From an uncultured Ignavibacteriota bacterium (GTDB taxonomy: Bacteria; Bacteroidota; Ignavibacteria; UBA10030; UBA8401), in contig CAISDA010000044.1 in assembly GCA_903884005.1 (NCBI GenBank), positions 1-64,000 of the forward strand: a stretch of 64,000 nucleotides of DNA, written 5' to 3'. The translations under genes were made by a program, and so were the position numbers. The notes beneath the pieces were generated by a model. That model was given only the letters and a program-made list of their open reading frames with translations, was not told the DNA's origin and ran no database searches. Numbering within the stretch: position 1 is the stretch's first letter; each line of letters opens with the position of its first letter. Shown here piece after piece: positions 18,858 through 27,510 of this stretch.

Positions 18858-18990
18858 AAGTGCACAGTCAGTGGGCCTGCTGCGCACTTCTTTCTCGAAT
18901 TACATCGCTGTCGTTACATCGGTGCGATGTAGGGCGAGATGTTATCTCGCCCGCTCGAGCGAAACGGTGCAGGGTTTTGTGAGTTACTAG
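18858..18990 (+). repeat. GGGCGAGAT palindromic element, full-length copy
   Basis: Begins with a near-perfect hairpin (AAGTGCACAG 18858-18867 / CTGCGCACTT 18880-18889) followed by CTTTCTC. ACATC-ggtgc-GATGT follows at 18916-18930, then the perfect core GGGCGAGAT-gtt-ATCTCGCCC at 18932-18952. GCTCGAGCGAAACGGTGCAG and TTTTGTGAGTTACT close it. It shares about 100 bases with the copy at 36660-36775. It separates the arylsulfotransferase gene from the convergent thioredoxin-fold gene; the first hairpin could act as a weak terminator. Confidence 0.8.
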
Positions 18991-19015
18991 TGAGTTACCA
19001 TTTTCGTGATACTCC

Positions 19016-19498
19016 TTATTGCTTCACGCCTTTCTCTTTTAAATAGTCGTCAAACTTCTGCTTGTCGTATCTGCTCTCGCCGATGTACGTCAGGATGTGC
19101 AGGAACATCGGCGCCTCCGAATAACCCGGAACAAGCGTGATCCCGTCTCCGTTACTCTTCATGAACAATGTTGCAGGATAGCCGGACACGCCCATGCCCT
19201 GTGCGAATTCTGCGGGGCTCATAGACTTGCCCTGGTACATGATGGGCGTCGTTCCTTCGGCGTTCAGCTTGATCATGGTGAAGTTCTTTTTAAGATAGTC
19301 CTTTACTTTGGCATCGGTGTATGTGTTGGCATCCATTTTTTTGCACCAGCTGCACCAGTCGGTATAGATGTCCACCAGTATGGTTTTCTTCGAGGCCTTT
19401 GCCTTTGCCATGCCTGCATTGAATGATTCCCACGTCTGCGCGGGAGCGGATGTAGACAGGAACATGAGAACGGCGATTGCAGCAAAAAATATTTTCAT
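19016..19498 (-). CDS. exported thioredoxin-fold protein
   Basis: A 160-residue protein with signal peptide MKIFFAAIAVLMFLSTSAPA. The thioredoxin-like active site WCSWC puts the Cys pair at residues 49 and 52, and GYPAT holds the cis-Pro at 108. It belongs to the thioredoxin_7/DUF255-like group of periplasmic disulfide reductases. Its start overlaps the stop of the glycosyltransferase gene before it (ATGA at 19498-19495), making it the last gene of the ten-gene surface operon. A role in reducing or folding the exported proteins of the operon is plausible but is inference. Confidence 0.85.
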   Translation of the reverse strand: MKIFFAAIAVLMFLSTSAPAQTWESFNAGMAKAKASKKTILVDIYTDWCSWCKKMDANTYTDAKVKDYLKKNFTMIKLNAEGTTPIMYQGKSMSPAEFAQGMGVSGYPATLFMKSNGDGITLVPGYSEAPMFLHILTYIGESRYDKQKFDDYLKEKGVKQ

Positions 19499-20622
19499 AA
19501 ACGTTGTCCTGAAAGTGGAATAATGTGGACCGAGGTGATGCTTTCACGGAATACCCGTTCGAACTTATCGATCATACCATCGATCGTGAAATTTTGTTCC
19601 ACGATGTGCCGTCCCGCAATTCCCATTGCCTTCGCCATGGCCTCATCCGAAAGGATCGACGTCATAGCGTGCGCAAGAGCCTGGGCGTTCTTGACCGGCA
19701 CAAGCAGGCCGGATGTTCCGTGCGCCACTATTTCGGGAATGCTGCTCGTGGCCGTGGCAATGGTGGGAATGCGCGCGGCCATTGCTTCAACGAGCACGTA
19801 CCCGAATCCTTCCCACAGCGACGGCAGCACAAGCATGGTGCTCTGCTTCAGAATATCCGGAACGTCGTTCCGGAATCCGAGCAACCGGACCCTGGTAGTG
19901 AGATGATGCTCGGCGATAAAGGATTCAAGCATCGACTGCATGGGGCCCACACCCGCCATAAGCAGCATGGCATCGGGAAATCGTGCGTGGATAGTTCTCC
20001 AGGCGTCGAGAAGGTAGCGTATGCCTTTGCGTTCGTCGAGCTGGCCAAGAAATGTGACGAATCGAGTCTGTGCCGGCAGGCCCAGCTCGTCGTGGAGCGA
20101 GCGAGCCAAGGGCGTGTCGAATGGGGCGAGGTCGATGCCCTTGTAGATGATGCGTGTGCGCGCCTTGTCCAGCCACGGCGCACTGTTGAGCACTGTCGTC
20201 TGGGTTGCAATGGAATTTACGACGAGACACGTGGCGAGTACGTTATAGGCGAATCGGTAGCGCAGCGAATTCTTCAGGGGATAATCGATCTCTCGGCTGG
20301 GCACCACGCCCGGTACGCCCGCGAGCTTCGCCGCAATGCCACCGAAGCGGAGTTCCTTGTCCATGTTCGTGCAAATGGCGTCAATGTTTTTTCGTTTCAT
20401 GAGACGCATCGTGTGCCAGATCACCAGCGGATCAAAGTCGCCGCCAATGCGCATCGTCTCCACGTCGAATCCCTTTTCCGCGGCGCGCTCCGCGAGTTCG
20501 GTGCCTGGACGGCAGAGCAGTGTCACAGCGTGGCCCCGCTGCTTCATGCCTGTCATCAGATCCATGAGGAAGACTTCGCCTCCGCCCCACATTTGTATCG
20601 AGCTGATAAAGAGAATGTTCAT
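19495..20622 (-). CDS. glycosyltransferase family 4
   Basis: A 375-residue GT-B enzyme starting MNILFISSIQMWGGGEVFL at 20622; the frame is open to 20712, but the upstream part has no coding character and crosses the palindromic repeat. GGGE near the N-terminus, FLGQLDERKGIRYLL in the linker and PSLWEGFGYVLVEAMA (the E-x7-E donor-binding motif) are typical of GT4. It probably adds a sugar to a lipid-linked glycan at the inner face of the membrane. No strong ribosome site is visible before the ATG. It is separated from the previous GT4 by only 46 bases, which hold a palindrome core. Confidence 0.88.
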   Translation of the reverse strand: MNILFISSIQMWGGGEVFLMDLMTGMKQRGHAVTLLCRPGTELAERAAEKGFDVETMRIGGDFDPLVIWHTMRLMKRKNIDAICTNMDKELRFGGIAAKLAGVPGVVPSREIDYPLKNSLRYRFAYNVLATCLVVNSIATQTTVLNSAPWLDKARTRIIYKGIDLAPFDTPLARSLHDELGLPAQTRFVTFLGQLDERKGIRYLLDAWRTIHARFPDAMLLMAGVGPMQSMLESFIAEHHLTTRVRLLGFRNDVPDILKQSTMLVLPSLWEGFGYVLVEAMAARIPTIATATSSIPEIVAHGTSGLLVPVKNAQALAHAMTSILSDEAMAKAMGIAGRHIVEQNFTIDGMIDKFERVFRESITSVHIIPLSGQRL

Positions 20623-20648
20623 AGGTAGATAATTATGTCTGTACCGGT

Positions 20649-20669
20649 GGGCGAGATAACATCTCGCCT
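20649..20669. repeat. GGGCGAGAT palindrome core within the operon
   Basis: GGGCGAGAT-aac-ATCTCGCCT occupies 20649-20669, touching the stop codon of the GT4 gene at 20669. Only the core is present, without the flanking parts seen in other copies. As RNA it would form a 9-bp hairpin between two cotranscribed genes. Confidence 0.75.
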
Positions 20670-21697
20670 CACAGTATGGTGTTATAGACGGCCAGGGTTT
20701 TTTCGGCGACACGGCTCCACAGAAATTCCCGTTTGATGTGTTCTTTCAATGCCGCGGTCTTCGGGGCGTTCAGCGCCCGTTCGATGCCGTTCCGAATGGA
20801 ATCGGGCGATGATGGATTCACGTACTCCGCCATGGCGTCAAAGTAATCTTTCGTTCCACCCACAGGCGTGATGACGATCTTCGCGCCGGCAAGCGCCGCT
20901 TCGAGCGCCGCAATGCCCGGAGTCTCGAATGTGGACGGCAGCGCGAACACATCGGCGGCTGCGTACGCGGAGGCAAGCATGTCCGAATCGTTCTTCAATC
21001 CGTCGATGATGAGTATGTTGCTGTTTTTTTTCGCCTCGGCGATGCACCGCTCGCCATACGGGCCCGGCGTAATGCGCCCGATGATCACGGCAGGATGATC
21101 CACTGTTTTCAGTGCCCGGATAAGATTCAGCACGTTCTTTCGTTCCGGGCCGATGTGTCCCACATTTAGAATGAATTTGTCGAGGCCGTACTGTTTTTTA
21201 AAGAGCGACGGATCGCCGAATTCAAAGCGCGGTTCCACGCCGTTCGGAACGACGGTGATCTTTGCGCCCGGAACGCCGATTCCTTTTTCAAGGACCAACC
21301 CTTCGTCGAATGTGTTCGGAAGCACTGCGCGCGACCATTCGCATATCTGCCGCGTGAAATAATAATCTGTCCATATCCCGGTGCGCAGGTGTTTCAACGC
21401 GGCGTTCGCAGCCAGCGTCATCCTGATCGAGGCGGGGGAGCGGCGCGTGTAAAAAATTGACGAGGTGGCGATGGGCAGACGGAGATCGTTCAGCACGCGC
21501 GCAAGATGGAATGTACCCAGGTTTGCCGAGAACAGGTGGACGATATCCGCCTGCTTCGCGTCGAAATGGTCCCACGGTTGAAAGAGCGAAACCGTGACGC
21601 CGAGTTTTTCGAGTTCGGATTTCGTCTGCATGATCTGCACACGCGGGCCGCCATGCAGAATCGACACGGCTTGGTAACATGCGATGGTTACGTTCAT
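20669..21697 (-). CDS. glycosyltransferase family 4
   Basis: A 342-residue GT-B enzyme. The N-terminal half has ILHGGPRVQIMQTKSELEKL, and the C-terminal half has FILNVGHIGPERKNVLNLI and PSTFETPGIAALEAALAGA, where the E-x7-E motif begins at the Glu of FETPG. It resembles GT4 enzymes of capsule and O-antigen clusters. Its start overlaps the stop of the deacetylase fusion gene (ATGA at 21697-21694). Its own stop abuts the palindrome core at 20649-20669. Sugar specificity is unknown. Confidence 0.88.
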   Translation of the reverse strand: MNVTIACYQAVSILHGGPRVQIMQTKSELEKLGVTVSLFQPWDHFDAKQADIVHLFSANLGTFHLARVLNDLRLPIATSSIFYTRRSPASIRMTLAANAALKHLRTGIWTDYYFTRQICEWSRAVLPNTFDEGLVLEKGIGVPGAKITVVPNGVEPRFEFGDPSLFKKQYGLDKFILNVGHIGPERKNVLNLIRALKTVDHPAVIIGRITPGPYGERCIAEAKKNSNILIIDGLKNDSDMLASAYAAADVFALPSTFETPGIAALEAALAGAKIVITPVGGTKDYFDAMAEYVNPSSPDSIRNGIERALNAPKTAALKEHIKREFLWSRVAEKTLAVYNTIL

Positions 21698-23241
21698 TGT
21701 GTTGTTTTATACCAGTAGTCTAACATGTTGATCAATGGATGGCGCGGGTCGAATTTTCGCGCGCGCAGTATGTCTTCCGGAATTGCCGCGGTGCCGTGCC
21801 GGTGAACCCGGCGCGCTTCTGTGATGGTGAGCCTGCCGTCGATCTTCGTGATGATCTCCTCATTTCCGGGCAGCGCGATCCGGTACCATACATCGCCGCT
21901 CGCACGTGCCGGGATGGTGATGCTGCCGTTGTCGAGCGTGAACTGCGGCCTCACAGCGATCCTTTTTTTCCACCATGCCGCATAGGCGGAGTACGAGAGC
22001 ATCGGGATCTTCAGCTCATTGATCAGCGAAAAAATTTCATCGAACACTTCCAAATGGTGGTGCGTGGGATGGTGGTAGAAACACATGGGCTCGCGTGAAA
22101 CGATCCGGTTCATGGCGCATGTGCGGAAATAGTCGCGCATCTGCAGGGACGTATAGCGCGAACGTTTCATGCTACCCACGCAGATCGGGTGAATGGGGAG
22201 CTGCATGACGGAGGATGGGCCGCCAGCTGTGACCGGAAAAAACGGGAGATCGTCGTAGTCGAGACTGAATTCCGATGAATACGCCATTTCTAATTCGTTG
22301 TAGACGGAGCCCACGGCGGCATTCCATGTACCGCAGGGCGCCGATGCTCCGTTGACCGTGAATCCTGCTTCGCGTAACAGATGAAGTCCCGTACCGAAAT
22401 TCGCCAGGACGTTTTTCCTGACGGCGGATGTTTCATGCGTATAGCAGTGCAGGCCGATCTCCTGGCCGCTGAAGGACGAAAAAAAATCGAGCCAGCGTTC
22501 ATGGCTCTGAACGTCGACAAACCACGTGCCGGGCACGCCGTGCCTCGCGCAGACGTCGTATAATTCCCGTAGTTCCGTTTCGCTGCCCTTGTCGGTATCC
22601 ACGCGAAACGTGAAGATGGTCGGGTGCCCGTCCGGATAATACCAGGTATGAACGAAGGGGAGCGCGCGCCTGTGGTGGAGGAGTTCAAGGATGTTCGTCA
22701 CCAACTGGCGTATGGACCCTTTGGACACGGCCGCGACACGTTCCGACGGGAGCCTGTCCGGCGGCGCGTAAAAATTTTTTCGCCTGCTCGCTGTCGAAAG
22801 GATGAGCGGTGATACCGCGTATGGCAGCGAGACGACCGTCCCCGCGCCATTTGCAATGATCTGCACCGATGTGCCGCCATCCACGCGGTATCCGCCGCTC
22901 TTCGTGATAACGGTGCCGGTACTGTCGATATCAAGGATCGACGCCGGAGAAAACGGAGCGCAGTCGTTCGGCGCAATGGACGTGAAATGTTTTTTCGAAT
23001 ACGTGCAGTCGAGAAAAAGCCTCGCGGCGCCGTTGTCCGTGAGTATCGAGCCTCCCGATGCGAGATAGGCGGCAAGGTCCCTGTGCTGCATGGTGGTGGG
23101 TGCGGCATTGACGATCATCACGGCAAAGGAGTCCGGGGACATTGTCTGCGAAGCATCGTAGACACCCCACGCCGCGCCGATCTGCGTCAGCAGCAGCTCC
23201 CATCCCGCATCCTGCTTCAATAATCCGATCGTGAGGTTCAC
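21694..23241 (-). CDS. polysaccharide deacetylase-like (CE4) protein with N-terminal amidotransferase-like domain
   Basis: A 515-residue protein. Residues 1-150 look like a class I amidotransferase/ThuA-type alpha-beta domain (WGVYDASQTMSPDSFAVMIV, YLASGGSILTDN) without an evident catalytic Cys. Residues 205-430 carry the NodB-type motifs: RVDTD 213-217 (metal Asp), HCYTH 265-269 (H-x3-H metal ligands), APCG 301-304 in place of RxPY, and HHPTHHH 390-396. A C-terminal beta domain of about 90 residues completes it. No signal peptide is visible, so it may act on a cytoplasmic or membrane-associated glycan intermediate. It is coupled by ATGA to both neighbours (flippase and GT4), which ties it to glycan assembly. 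The replaced Arg motif means the exact reaction may differ from N-deacetylation. Confidence 0.75.
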   Translation of the reverse strand: MNLTIGLLKQDAGWELLLTQIGAAWGVYDASQTMSPDSFAVMIVNAAPTTMQHRDLAAYLASGGSILTDNGAARLFLDCTYSKKHFTSIAPNDCAPFSPASILDIDSTGTVITKSGGYRVDGGTSVQIIANGAGTVVSLPYAVSPLILSTASRRKNFYAPPDRLPSERVAAVSKGSIRQLVTNILELLHHRRALPFVHTWYYPDGHPTIFTFRVDTDKGSETELRELYDVCARHGVPGTWFVDVQSHERWLDFFSSFSGQEIGLHCYTHETSAVRKNVLANFGTGLHLLREAGFTVNGASAPCGTWNAAVGSVYNELEMAYSSEFSLDYDDLPFFPVTAGGPSSVMQLPIHPICVGSMKRSRYTSLQMRDYFRTCAMNRIVSREPMCFYHHPTHHHLEVFDEIFSLINELKIPMLSYSAYAAWWKKRIAVRPQFTLDNGSITIPARASGDVWYRIALPGNEEIITKIDGRLTITEARRVHRHGTAAIPEDILRARKFDPRHPLINMLDYWYKTTQ

Positions 23242-24662
23242 ACTAGTCGTTCCTTTAAAAAAATGACGTCATTCTTCGTGATCGCTTTCATTGCCATTGC
23301 ACTAAGCAAATATACAAGCACCGCTGCCGGGATCAGGAGAAATATGGAAATATACGAAAAGATCACGAGAAAGCACGCCATTGCAAGCGATGAAAGAAGA
23401 GGCTTTACGATATGGGCAAACGAGCGTGCGGGAAAAAGCGGCCCGGCCTTCACGGCCATCGAGCCTGCGAGCGTGATCTCTCCGACGACCAACCCCGCCG
23501 ATGCGCCGATGGACGAGAACATATAAATGAGCGGGAGAAGGAGCACGATGGTGGCCGTTGCAATAACGGTCGTGGCCGTTCCGTAATACCGTTCACGGCC
23601 TGTGGCAATGAGCGGGTACGAGAAGAGGCTGTTGAGTATCGTGAAGAAAAAATACCAGATCTGTATCTGCAGCACCGGAGCCGCGCCGGCGTACTGAGCG
23701 CCGTAGACCGCTTCTAAAATTCGCGGAGCGAGAATGGATCCTCCGATGCAGATGGGAAGACAAAGAAGGAAGATATATTTCGCTATCCTCTCGAGATGCT
23801 GAGGAAGCGACAGCGGGGCATTCGCATAAATCCGGGCGACGAACGGAAAGAACATTGAATACATGACACGATCGATCGCGAGCACAAAAAATACGAGTTT
23901 GGCTGCAGCGCTGTACCGAGCGACCTCAGCGGTCGTCGAAAATATCCCCAGCGCAACGGAAGGGAAATTCAACAGCGCCTGCGCCGCGATCACTGCGGCG
24001 CCCACCGGCAGCGCCTGACGAAAGACCGTCCTCCACGAGTACCGTGCAGCGGCATCGCCCTGCTGTTCATGCTTCTGTGTGCGCCTGGACGGACCGGAGC
24101 GTACGTATGCGGCCCACAGCAGTACGGCCTGAGCAGTCATGCCGGCGCCGTAGCAGAAGGGGACGAACCAGCGATAGTTCAACGGAGTAAGGGCCAGAAG
24201 TATCGCCGCTGCAAAAATGAGCGCCGCCGCAATTTTTCCGATGCCGGCGATGGTGAGCGATTCTCTCCCCTGAAAATACCATTCCAGTTGAAACGACAGG
24301 GGAAGCAGGACGATCGAAAAAAAGAATGCTGCTGCGGCCAGAGCCGACGGAGCGCCGAACACATACACCGCGCCCGATACCAGACAGAATACGCACGCCA
24401 GAAGTGCCCGGAGAGCGGTGATCGTGCGGACGAGCGTTACGGCAGGCACTTTCCGCTCTGCAACGTTGAGGGCGCCGATGATGTGAAGTCCGGGGCTGCT
24501 GAAGAGCACGCCGTAGGAAAGGACCGCCATGCCGAAATTGATCGTTCCGAAAGAGTCGGGATCGAGCGTGCGCGCCATGAACGCCGTGGTCACGAATCCG
24601 AGCAGCCGCACGACGGCATCGCTTCCGAAGATGGCGAGGAAATTTTGAGCGGTCCTTTTCAC
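23238..24662 (-). CDS. oligosaccharide flippase, Wzx/MATE-like
   Basis: A 474-residue integral membrane protein with about 12-14 hydrophobic helices. The N-terminus NFLAIFGSDAVVRLLGFVTT and the region LDPDSFGTINFGMAVLSYG are typical of the Wzx/MVF polysaccharide transporter family. It should flip the lipid-linked glycan made by the neighbouring glycosyltransferases across the inner membrane. It overlaps both the upstream GT4 (24662/24659) and the downstream deacetylase fusion (23241/23238), so the three are translated as a unit. Confidence 0.88.
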   Translation of the reverse strand: MKRTAQNFLAIFGSDAVVRLLGFVTTAFMARTLDPDSFGTINFGMAVLSYGVLFSSPGLHIIGALNVAERKVPAVTLVRTITALRALLACVFCLVSGAVYVFGAPSALAAAAFFFSIVLLPLSFQLEWYFQGRESLTIAGIGKIAAALIFAAAILLALTPLNYRWFVPFCYGAGMTAQAVLLWAAYVRSGPSRRTQKHEQQGDAAARYSWRTVFRQALPVGAAVIAAQALLNFPSVALGIFSTTAEVARYSAAAKLVFFVLAIDRVMYSMFFPFVARIYANAPLSLPQHLERIAKYIFLLCLPICIGGSILAPRILEAVYGAQYAGAAPVLQIQIWYFFFTILNSLFSYPLIATGRERYYGTATTVIATATIVLLLPLIYMFSSIGASAGLVVGEITLAGSMAVKAGPLFPARSFAHIVKPLLSSLAMACFLVIFSYISIFLLIPAAVLVYLLSAMAMKAITKNDVIFLKERLV

Positions 24663-25642
24663 GTGGACAGTGTTCCCATCAGTTCAGTGAGCGCCACGTG
24701 CCGCCGTTCGAGGCTGAAATTTTCGACGATGCGCCGGCGCGCTGCCGCGCCGCGCTCAATCGGTGCATGCAGGGCCGCTTTGACCTGGCGCTGCGCGTCA
24801 GCGATGTTCCCATGGTCGCACAGGTATCCCGCATCGCCGATCGCAGTGGGGATGCCGCCGTTGTGAGTACCGACAGGCACGCACTCGCATAACATTGCTT
24901 CGCAGAGTGAATTGGGCAGTCCCTCGCGCATCGACAGTTGTGCATAGACTTTCGCCTCCTGATACAACAACAGCAGTTCGTGCGGCGGGAGGTACGAAGA
25001 AATGCGTACATTTTCAGGCACGCGCAGTGTTGTAATGATCTCCTCGGTCGGTCCGATCAGCACGAAGCGGATATCGGGGAGCGTGCGCGCAATGCCGAGG
25101 AAGAAATCCACGCCTTTGATCTTCACGCGCGCCCGATCGGGAGCCGATGCCACCATCAGGACCATCGGGCGTTTCACGCCGGCAGGCTTCCATGCTTCTG
25201 CGTCGTATCCCGTCGGGAGAACCGAAATATTCCTGCCGTCGTAGTTGGCAAGCCGCATGGCTTCGATTTTCAGGAACATGTCCACGGCGAGCACCGCATC
25301 CGCGTGCATGATACCATAGCGCACAATGGGGGCACGCCACCAGCTGTTCCAAATGCCGTACTTGAGTTCGCGAATGTCGGCGACATCGATGCCGCCGAGC
25401 ACGATGACGGATCGTTTGCCGAATATTTTTGTGAGGAGAACAAGAACGGATGAATAGACGGATGCAAACCAGGAATACGTGATGGAGACGTTCTTCAAGG
25501 CGGCAAGGTAGCGGATGATGGCGCGCATCCCGGATGCGACGACGACGGTCAGCGAATAGGATTTTCCCAGCAGGACGATGTCCTGTTGAACGAACGATGC
25601 GCGGAATGTCGATGTAAAGAGTATGTGCGGTGCGCGGTTCAC
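24659..25642 (-). CDS. glycosyltransferase family 4
   Basis: A 327-residue GT-B enzyme, slightly short for GT4. RPMVLMVASAPDRARVKIKG begins the donor domain and REGLPNSLCEAMLCECVPVG is the E-x7-E motif. The N-terminal acceptor domain is compact (FTSTFRASFVQQDIVLLGKS). It follows the PorV-like gene by only 11 bases and overlaps the flippase start, linking the secretion-type genes and the glycan genes in one transcript. Confidence 0.86.
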   Translation of the reverse strand: MNRAPHILFTSTFRASFVQQDIVLLGKSYSLTVVVASGMRAIIRYLAALKNVSITYSWFASVYSSVLVLLTKIFGKRSVIVLGGIDVADIRELKYGIWNSWWRAPIVRYGIMHADAVLAVDMFLKIEAMRLANYDGRNISVLPTGYDAEAWKPAGVKRPMVLMVASAPDRARVKIKGVDFFLGIARTLPDIRFVLIGPTEEIITTLRVPENVRISSYLPPHELLLLYQEAKVYAQLSMREGLPNSLCEAMLCECVPVGTHNGGIPTAIGDAGYLCDHGNIADAQRQVKAALHAPIERGAAARRRIVENFSLERRHVALTELMGTLST

Positions 25643-25653
25643 GTGTGCCCGGT

Positions 25654-26547
25654 TTATATTCGGAACGAGAGCGAAAAAATATGAGCTGTGCCGAGGCCCG
25701 ATTGGAACGGCACGAATGCGTAATCCACCCTCATCATGCCGTAGGCAACACCCAGGCCGCCGGAGAGTACCTTTGCCTCATACCCCGTCTGATACCCGGC
25801 GCGAAGTGCGAAGGTGTCGTCGAAACTGAGTTCGCCGCCCATGTGGATGTGAGCCGTTGATGCCGTGAATGGTTTCACCACATCGCCGTTCACCGTATAG
25901 GTGAAGTGTTCGGTGAGCGCGCCGTTATAGGAGACCCCTGCACGGATCAGTGCCGGCAGTTCGATCGGGTCATTGTTCATCTGGTTGACCGAACCGAGAT
26001 TGCTCAACGATAGTCCCAGGGCAAGCGCCGGCGACACCCGATACACGCTGCCGATATCGAATGCGTAGCCGCTTGCTTCGTCCACGTAAATTTTTTCGTA
26101 GAGAAATTTTGCGCTGATGCCGATCGAGAGTGCGTCAGCCGCTTTCATGCTTGCCGATCCGGTGATAGCCAGATCGTGGGCGTTGAATGTCCCTTCGGGA
26201 TCTCCGGGCTGCGTTCTGACCTCGATGTTGTTCACGCTGGTGGTGTTGAACGAAAAGCCCAGGGCGACGGTCTCGCCGTGAACGGCCGCTCCAACATATT
26301 CCGTGGAGACGTCCGTGATCCAGCTTTTATGCATCACGGTGAAGTCCGTACGATCGACGAAGGAGAGGGCTGCCGGATTATAATACGTCGCCGTGCCGTC
26401 CATCGCCGATGCCGCCGCCGCTTCGCCCATTGCCACAGACCGTGCGCCGACGCCGAGTTTGAGGAATGTCATGCCCGTCGTCGCCGGGCCGCCGTAGAGG
26501 ACTGCCGAGGCGGCAACAAAGAACATAATGTGTAGGATGGTTTTCAT
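25654..26547 (-). CDS. PorV/PorQ-family outer-membrane protein (copy 2 of a tandem pair)
   Basis: A 297-residue barrel protein with signal peptide MKTILHIMFFVAASAVLYGG. The stretch FLKLGVGARSVAMGEAAAAS and YYNPAALSF are the hallmark start of PorV/PorQ (UPF0164-like) proteins; the remainder shows amphipathic strands ending SFRI. PorV in Porphyromonas is the FadL-like shuttle that binds T9SS cargo tails and hands them to the attachment complex. This copy overlaps the preceding PorV-like gene by one base and sits between a T9SS cargo gene and glycan genes. It is probably an accessory or cargo-specific PorV relative. Confidence 0.8.
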   Translation of the reverse strand: MKTILHIMFFVAASAVLYGGPATTGMTFLKLGVGARSVAMGEAAAASAMDGTATYYNPAALSFVDRTDFTVMHKSWITDVSTEYVGAAVHGETVALGFSFNTTSVNNIEVRTQPGDPEGTFNAHDLAITGSASMKAADALSIGISAKFLYEKIYVDEASGYAFDIGSVYRVSPALALGLSLSNLGSVNQMNNDPIELPALIRAGVSYNGALTEHFTYTVNGDVVKPFTASTAHIHMGGELSFDDTFALRAGYQTGYEAKVLSGGLGVAYGMMRVDYAFVPFQSGLGTAHIFSLSFRI

Positions 26548-27497
26548 CAGAAGCCTGTCGATAAGGAAATTATATGCATCGCAAAATAGTTGTACGGCTC
26601 GATGACGTACGCGTAATGAATCGCCGGTTTCATGCCGGCGATTGACGTGCGCAGCGTGAAGCCGAATGTCGGTGCAGCTTGTTTCGCATCATCCAGGTTC
26701 CAATGATCGATGCCGGTGCGGAGCGAAAATTCTTCGCTCAGGTTGACCTCCGCACCCATGCGGACGATCGTCGTCGACTTGTTGCTGGATTCGATCTCCG
26801 CCGAAACGATGCCCAGTTTGTCTCCGACTGCATACGAGAGCCCGAGGATATTGAGTGTCGGAAATTTATCGATCGTCGTGTTTCCCTGCTGTCCGTAGAG
26901 CGTGGATGTGTCCCATTTGTATTTCGACATGACGTCGCGCACTGCTGCGCCGAGCGTGAACCGTTCCGAGAGAAGGATCATGACCCCGAAATCGAGACCG
27001 AAGGAAGAGGTGGTCACATCCGTGTACAGCCGTGAATAATAAATTTTCGGCGTGACGCCGATGGACACGTATTTTGACGGCCTCATCCCGAATGACAGTG
27101 CAAACTGATTTTCAGATACCGTGAGGTTGCCGGTTGGAAAACCGTCCCCGTCGCGTCCGTCGATATTTTTTGTGCCTGCGTTGATCACGCGCAGCGATAC
27201 GCCTGCAGCGGGCCCGATGGCCTGCGTGTAGGCAAGCATGTTAAACGACCGGTCCAGGCTCAACGCGCCGTACGACACCATTGCCGTGCGGGCCGTCTGG
27301 AACGGGATCGATGCGGGATTGTAATATCCGGCGAGTTCCGATGCCGTCACGGCAGTCATGGCATTGCTCATGCCCATGCCTCGGGCGCCGAATCCCATGC
27401 GTGCAAAAGTTCCGGCTGTTCCGGCGAGCTGCGCCTCCGCGCTCGCGCAGAGACACAGCGCGAAGACAAGCGACACGATAACACTTCGATTGATCAT
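26547..27497 (-). CDS. PorV/PorQ-family outer-membrane protein (copy 1 of a tandem pair)
   Basis: A 316-residue barrel protein, signal peptide MINRSVIVSLVFALCLCASA. It carries FARMGFGARGMGMSNAMTAV and GYYNPASIPF, the same PorV/PorQ opening as the next gene, and ends in a Phe (IISLSTGF), as many outer-membrane barrels do. It lies 13 bases after the Asp-box T9SS cargo. The pair differ widely in sequence, so they are not a recent duplicate. A role in moving or anchoring the cargo encoded upstream is inferred from PorV biology and proximity. Confidence 0.8.
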   Translation of the reverse strand: MINRSVIVSLVFALCLCASAEAQLAGTAGTFARMGFGARGMGMSNAMTAVTASELAGYYNPASIPFQTARTAMVSYGALSLDRSFNMLAYTQAIGPAAGVSLRVINAGTKNIDGRDGDGFPTGNLTVSENQFALSFGMRPSKYVSIGVTPKIYYSRLYTDVTTSSFGLDFGVMILLSERFTLGAAVRDVMSKYKWDTSTLYGQQGNTTIDKFPTLNILGLSYAVGDKLGIVSAEIESSNKSTTIVRMGAEVNLSEEFSLRTGIDHWNLDDAKQAAPTFGFTLRTSIAGMKPAIHYAYVIEPYNYFAMHIISLSTGF

Positions 27498-27510
27498 GAG
27501 AAAATAATAA

